This document shows, in pieces, positions 59,121 through 64,000 of a stretch of 64,000 nt of DNA. The DNA comes from Turnera subulata (lineage: Eukaryota > Streptophyta > Magnoliopsida > Malpighiales > Passifloraceae): positions 142,606 to 206,605 of the forward strand of contig JAKUCV010001841.1 of assembly GCA_028386065.3 (NCBI GenBank). The letters run 5' to 3'. The first letter of the stretch is position 1; each line of letters begins with the position of its first letter. Both the position numbers and the translations under genes were made by a program. The notes beneath the pieces are model-generated. The model was given only the letters and a program-made list of their open reading frames with translations. It was not told the DNA's origin and made no database searches.

Positions 59121-59779
59121 ACCTATGCAATGTTTCTAACCCTGAGTTCAAGTGTCTAAGTGCAAGAACATAGACACCAACCCTTTGGCACAGAAGGCTT
59201 GGCCATGCAAATTTGGAGCTCATCTCAAATTTGTCCAAAAAAGAGTTGGTAAGAGGTCTGCCCAAGCTCAAGTATGAGAAAGAAACCACTTGCAGAGCCT
59301 GTCAGCTTGGAAAACATGTTAAAAGTTCCTTTAAACCTAAGCATACTATTTTTACATCTAGGCCCCTTGAACTACTGCACATTGACTTGTTTGGACCTAT
59401 GATAACAGTAAGTCTAGGTGGCAAAATTTATGCATTTGTGGTTGTGGATGATTATTCAAGGCATACGTGGGTGTTATTTCTTGCATAAAAAGATCATGCA
59501 TGCTATGAATTTGGTACTCTTGTTAGGCGTCTACAAAATGAAAAAGGTTACAAGATTTAAAAAATTAGAAGTGATCATGGTGGAGAATTTGATAATCTTG
59601 TATTTAAACACTTCTGTGAACAAAGTGGCATTGAACACACTTTTTCGACTCCTAGAACACCTCAACAAATTGGGTTGTTGAAAGGAAGAATCAAACTTTG
59701 CAAGAAATGGCTAGAACTATGCTTAATGAGCATAAGTTACCTGCCTATTTCTGGGCAGAGGGTGTAAACACAGCTTGTT
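59121..59779 (+). pseudogene. SIRE-type integrase, N-terminal part
   Basis: GAG-pre-integrase/HHCC region at about 59,180-59,335 (HRRLGHAN-type stretch frameshifted, ELISNLSKKELVRGLPKL, then CRACQLGKHVKSSFKPKH), followed by the catalytic core: HIDLFGP (first Asp, about 59,380), VVDDYSRHTWV, and a DHGGEFDNLV block in a new frame (about 59,573-59,602). The third acidic residue region (about 59,680) is damaged. The frame is cut at 59,779 by solo LTR F and resumes at 62,623. Confidence 0.78.
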
Positions 59780-60220
59780 TGTAACGCCCTGATTTTTCAT
59801 AAGTTAATGTATGGAATTTATGAAATTTTATCTCCAATTTTACCCTCGTATTTTCCCGAGTTTTGGGTCAAGGAATTACTCCCTTTTCTTTGGAATTATC
59901 TCTATGATGATGTTTCTGATCGTTAATTAGGTTTTTGTTTGGTTTTAATCGGGTTTCGGAGTTGGAAATTAAGCGCTTAGGTAGTTCTAATAAAACTACG
60001 TCGTTTCGAAAGAGTGTAAGCATAAAAGCTTGGAGCAAAGGTGCGTTGACCAAGTGGAGGGAAGCGCATTGACCTGCAGGGCTCGGTAGTGAAAATGACG
60101 CCATTTTTGTAATCAAAATGACGTTGTTTGGCTAACGGTGGAAACCCTAGGTCTTGCCCTAGGTATAAAAGCTTATCTTCTTCTCTCTCCCCTCTCTTCT
60201 CTTTGTTTGTCCGCTGCTTG

Positions 60221-60226
<6 letters not shown>

Positions 60227-60288
<62 letters not shown>
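60227..60288 (+). repeat. (TC)n microsatellite in LTR F leader
   Basis: About 30 TC dinucleotides with one TTTC interruption, just before the GC-rich block. Confidence 0.95.
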
Positions 60289-60567
60289 AAACACACGCAT
60301 GTCGCCGCCGCCCTCTACCGTTTTGAGCCACCGCACACTCGAGCAAAGAGATCGTCGCCGTCGTCCTGCTGTGCCGGGTCTTGGATTGTGCTACGAGGGT
60401 GCCGAGGAGTCTCGAGCTTGAAGCGACGCGCTGCTGCTACCGCCGTAGCCGTCGCCTTTTGGGGTAGGACTGCCGCCGCTGCATCGTGTGGAGAGGTTGG
60501 GTTCGAGGCGTTGTGTTGGGCAGAATTTGCGAGGGCGAGGATCGAGTCGTCGTCGTCGCCTGCACTG

Positions 60568-60569
60568 GT
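60568..60569 (+). promoter_or_regulatory. Putative splice donor in the LTR F leader
   Basis: GCACTG|GTAAGCCCC at the end of the GC-rich block, same position as in A-E. Confidence 0.5.
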
Positions 60570-61589
60570 AAGCCCCGACCTTGTCTCCTCTTTCTTCTTC
60601 CTCTTTTCCCTATTCTCCTTTGGCCGATTTGTTCTAATCGGGGTGTGTTGTGGGTTCCACTGTGGTGGCGGGTTTGGTGACTGACGGCGGTTGGTTTCTG
60701 GATGGCGGTGGGTTGGTTTCGGTGCTGCAGGTGAGGGATCGAGTCTTTGCAAGTGGATCTATTCTTCCTCTAGGACGGTAATTCGGGCTCGGGTAAACCT
60801 TTCAACAGGGGTTAGACAGAATCGGGCCCAAGCCCAATCATATGTTATAAATTGGACTTAATTGGATTTAAATGAGAGAAGGGCTTAGGCCCAAGGACAT
60901 GTATGGGTAAATGGTGGTTTTGAGGATGTGGACTTTAGGCCCAGTGACCATAAGAATTTTAAGCTGGATTATGATTTTGGACTTAGTTGGGCTTTAAGCC
61001 TGTGAGCTATAGACCCATAACTTGAAAGTATAGTTTTGGTGAGTGAGAGTAGACTGGTCGGGCTGGACTTTAACTCACGGTTGCATTGCACAAGCATGCA
61101 TAATTTATTATTGTTGAATATCTTTGTGAGATATGGTGTCTATGTGTATAGGCACGAGACATAATTCAGGAGCAGCTGGTACTAGTGGTGGACAGACAGA
61201 GCGCCATCATAATTGAGGTGACTCTATAAGACTTATATACCTATATGCGAATACTTGTTGGTATGGTTAGGTAGTACTGCTTGCTGAGTATGCTTCATAC
61301 TGTTGGCTGTGTTGTGTACCTGGTTGTTTATGTGCTGAATTGCCATGACAATAAATATGTGTTGTTTTGCCATGTGATTCTCCTATGAGCTGTTGTTGCC
61401 ATGCTTGTGATACATGCTATCTTGCTATATCCTGTTTATTGAGAGCTTTAGGCTATATTTAGAGAACCTCTGTAATGGTACACAACTTAGATACGACTTG
61501 AGGGAACAATTACACAATTTCATAATTGGTAACATAACGTACTTGAATAATTAATAAGTTCTACTGTGGGGCAGTTGACCGGTAGCACC

Positions 61590-61900
61590 GAGAGGGAAGA
61601 GAGGGTACCCCTTGGGTCCTGTTATTTTAGTGAATTGTATTCACAGAGACGGCAACGAGGGAATTGATGGGTACACCCTCGGTTAGTATATTAGTGAGAG
61701 TACCCCTCACAGAGCTGGCGCCTTGGGGATTTGTCGGGTGTACCCCTTGGTTATTTGTTATTATCCATTTCTTTTAGTGAGAGCACCCCTCACAGAGCTG
61801 GCGACTTGGGGACTGACGGGTGTACCCCAAGATTTTGTATTATAATTTCTTTGAGAAGAGCATCCCTCCTAGAGCTGTCGGCCACTTGTTTGTTAGTGGT
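61590..61900 (+). repeat. Degenerate tandem repeat, about 75-bp unit, in LTR F
   Basis: Four imperfect units, each with ACAGAG-CTGGCG-ACTTGGGGA then GGGTGTACCCC and GTGAGAGYACCCCTC. The ACCCC/GGGGT parts can pair. Confidence 0.8.
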
Positions 61901-62617
61901 ACCCATTCCGGTGTTGATATTTATATTGTAAATATATATAAGATTACATTTGGGCATACGCCCTGGGGAGCTGGCCAGTCACTACCGCGCCCGACGCACA
62001 CAGTAGAGGGCCCTTAATAATGATAAGAATGTAATAACCAGATAATTCACCTAACACTTGTATGTGTGGTATTTGACACATGTTGATTGTGTGTGTATAC
62101 TTGTGCTCGTGGACTCACTCACCCTACGAGCCTATCTTCGTGTGCCTGTATGTTTGTCTTATATTGTACATTGAGTAGGCGACTCATATAAATCGCCACC
62201 GTGGTTTTACAGATCATTAGTAGCTTGTTGACGGTTGCTCTTACCTCGGGTATCAGACTCTTTCATTTCAGCAGGTAGCTGCGTTTCCTTCCTGGTGGAT
62301 CCATAGAGTTGACACTTATATGTTCTACACTTGTCATTGACTTTATTGTTATTTTTCCGCTGCGTATTATTGTCGGGATACTGTTTTGGTTTCTTGGATT
62401 TTGATCAGTTGTTGTTCCGGTAGGTTTAACCGGTGTTACTTTGGCTAGATAAGCCTGGTTTATATTTGAGTTTTGTATCCCGATGTTTATTTTTGGTTAC
62501 TCTGAGATATTGAGTTGATGTTTTACATAGAGTTTGGCATCCCTAGTTTTGAGGGCATTTTGGACATTTTATAATTGTTTATATTTTGTATTGTCGTTTT
62601 GGGATGCGGTCGTTTCA

Positions 62618-64000
62618 TTGTTACATTATAAATAGAGTATCATTGCATCCTTTGATTGAAAAGACCCCCTATGAGATTTGGTTATTTTAGAGTATTTGGG
62701 TCTAAGTGCTACATTCACAATACTAAGGACAACCTTGATAAATTTGAGGCTAAATCTGATGATGGTATATTTCTTGGATACTCTCTATCTAGTAAAGCAT
62801 ATCGAGTCTATAACAAGAGAACATTGATTGTTGAAGAAACCATGCATGCTGTTTTTGAAGAGATTGACCCATGTGATGCATATGATGATATAGTCACAGA
62901 TACTGTACCTGAGGATCAACCACAGATCATAAGCATTAATAGGACGGCTGAAAAAGAGGAAGAACCTCCTGAACTGGAGCCACTTCCACTGCCCATGCAT
63001 GAACCAACCATGCAACCAGACTCACAACCAAATATGGAACCATGTGGTTCTGGGAAAAAACCAAACAATGTAAAACAAGGATCTACTTCACATGGGAATG
63101 TGAGAGCACCCAAGGGATACTCAACAGAGATTATAATTGGAGAATTATCCAAAGGGGTGACTACCAGATGCTCATTGTATAATGTCAACTCTCTTCTTGC
63201 ATTCCTTTCACAAGTGGAACCCAAAAGTGCTAAAGAATCCATTCTTGATGAAAATTGGGTGATGGCGATGCAAGAAGAGTTAAATCAGTTCAAGAGAAGT
63301 GATCTTTGGGAACTTGTGCCTAGACCTGCTGAGCATCCAGTCATTGGAACCAAATGGGTCTTCAGAAACAAACTTGATGAGACTGGAATTGTGGTAAGAA
63401 ACAAAGCAAGATTAGTTGCTCAAGGTTACAATCAAGAAGAAGGTATTGATTATGATGAGACCTTTGCTCATGTTGCTAGGTTAGAATCTATATGCATGCT
63501 ACTTGCATTTACATCATATAGATCATTTAAACTCTATCAAATAGATGTTAAGAGTGCATTCTTAAATGGACATATCCTAGAAGAGGTCTATGTAGAGCAA
63601 CCACTTGGTTTTGAAAGTCATGACCATCCTGAGCATTTTTATAAGCTTAAAAAGGCATTATATGGACTTAAACAAGCTCCCAGAGCATGATATGATAGAT
63701 AAGCTCTTATCTTGTGTTTAAAGGCTTCTCTAGAGGCAAAGTTGATTCAATATTATTTATTAGAACTAAAAAAAGTGATGTTATCATTGTGCAAATCTAT
63801 GTTGATGATATTTTGTTTGGAGCTACTAATGATTTTCTGTGCAAGGAATTTGAGAAGCTTATGCATAGTGAATTCGAAATGAGTATGATGGGTGAGCTAA
63901 ATTTCTTTTTGGGATCCTAAGTTAAGCAGCTTGATAGTGGTATTTTCATTAACCTAGCTAAGTACACTCGGGAGTTGTTGAAGCGCTTTGGTTTGAGTGG
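62618..64000 (+). pseudogene. SIRE-type integrase end and reverse transcriptase
   Basis: Continues integrase right after the second TTGTT. The open frame 62,656-63,690 (344 codons) has the integrase C-terminal part (FRVFGSKCYIHNTKDNLDKF, GIFLGYSLSSKAYRVYN), an acidic/Pro-rich hinge (residues about 95-140), and copia RT: WVMAMQEELNQFKRSDLWEL, GTKWVFRNKL, RNKARLVAQGYNQEEGIDY, YQIDVKSAFLNG, ALYGLKQAPRA. There the expected Trp codon is TGA (63,688-63,690). A frameshift follows, then 63,714-63,920 has the catalytic IYVDDILFGATND. A further stop (TAA at about 63,918) sits before VKQLDSGIF. The rest lies beyond the window. A short in-frame loss near 62,680 removes part of the region ahead of FRVFG. 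Confidence 0.85.

Larger units (their letters stand above)
59780..62617 (+). mobile_element. Solo LTR F (related long-LTR family) inside copia integrase
   Basis: 2838 bp, TGTAACGCCCTGATTTTTC...GGGATGCGGTCG-TTTCA, flanked by perfect TTGTT duplications (59,775-59,779; 62,618-62,622). Same architecture as A-E: U3, (TC)n/CT-rich leader (60,180-60,295), GC-rich exon-like block (60,300-60,565), donor CTG|GTAAGC at 60,568. It also has a tandem repeat of about 75 bp (61,590-61,900). Sequence is otherwise unlike A-E, so a different family of the same type. No retroelement protein inside. Confidence 0.9.
43390..64000 (+). mobile_element. SIRE/Maximus-type Ty1/copia element, broken and twice invaded
   Basis: Plus-strand element: 5' LTR remnant (about 43,390-44,300 and 56,909-57,090), gag (57,100-57,891), an extension (57,846-58,354), protease (about 58,800), integrase (59,150-59,779 and 62,623-62,900), reverse transcriptase (63,230 onward). 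It runs past the window edge. Athila splits the LTR; a solo LTR splits integrase. Long acidic hinge, C-rich gag and order PR-IN-RT place it in the SIRE group. Many stops and frameshifts; inactive. The left edge is an estimate. Confidence 0.75.

Overview
The window is nuclear DNA of a flowering plant, probably a eudicot. Evidence: plant-type LTR retrotransposon lineages (Athila, SIRE/Maximus, Tekay/Del-like long LTRs, Tat-like), Helitrons, Mutator-like and hAT-like elements, and one spliced host gene whose protein matches the plant tafazzin-like acyltransferase At1g78690. The species cannot be told from the sequence. Most of the 64 kb is nested transposable elements. Many of the long open frames are low-complexity (Phe/Ser- or Arg/Gly-rich) artefacts of CT-rich and GC-rich LTR leaders.

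Layout. 1-2.1 kb: decayed Ty1/copia pol with a 3' LTR. 2.36-2.53 kb: tRNA-like SINE. 2.7-9.0 kb: an old minus-strand Ty3/gypsy element (LTRs at both ends, broken gag) interrupted by another family's long LTR (3.5-5.85 kb). 9.0-29.3 kb: five solo LTRs (A-E, 2.8-3.9 kb) of one Tekay/Del-like family in both orientations, four with perfect 5-bp target-site duplications. Two sit in or beside a tandem pair of ~0.6-kb Helitrons; a hAT-like MITE and a foldback element lie in the spacer. 29.4-32.6 kb: LTR-like fragment carrying a 5S-rRNA-like segment, another copia remnant, and a MULE MITE. 34.8-36.5 kb: a Pack-MULE (about 225-bp TIRs, 10-bp TSD) carrying an L-type lectin-domain fragment. 37.6-41.5 kb (minus strand): the one clear host gene, five exons, 283 aa. 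43.4-64 kb: a broken SIRE-type copia element, itself hit twice, by a full 12.6-kb Athila element in its LTR region (44,301-56,903, TSD AAAAG) and by a 2.8-kb solo LTR inside its integrase frame (59,780-62,617, TSD TTGTT).

How the parts relate. The nesting gives an order of events: the SIRE and old gypsy elements came first, then Athila and the long-LTR families. By eye the two Athila LTRs differ by about 19 substitutions and one indel in 1.46 kb, so that insertion is recent. Athila keeps a full gag-pol frame but carries Asp-to-Asn in the RT metal-binding pair and one UGA in its third frame. Recurrent solo LTRs show active unequal recombination. The long LTRs share a layout (CT-rich leader, GC-rich exon-like block, GT splice donor, AT-rich stretch, short palindrome arrays) that no coding annotation explains.
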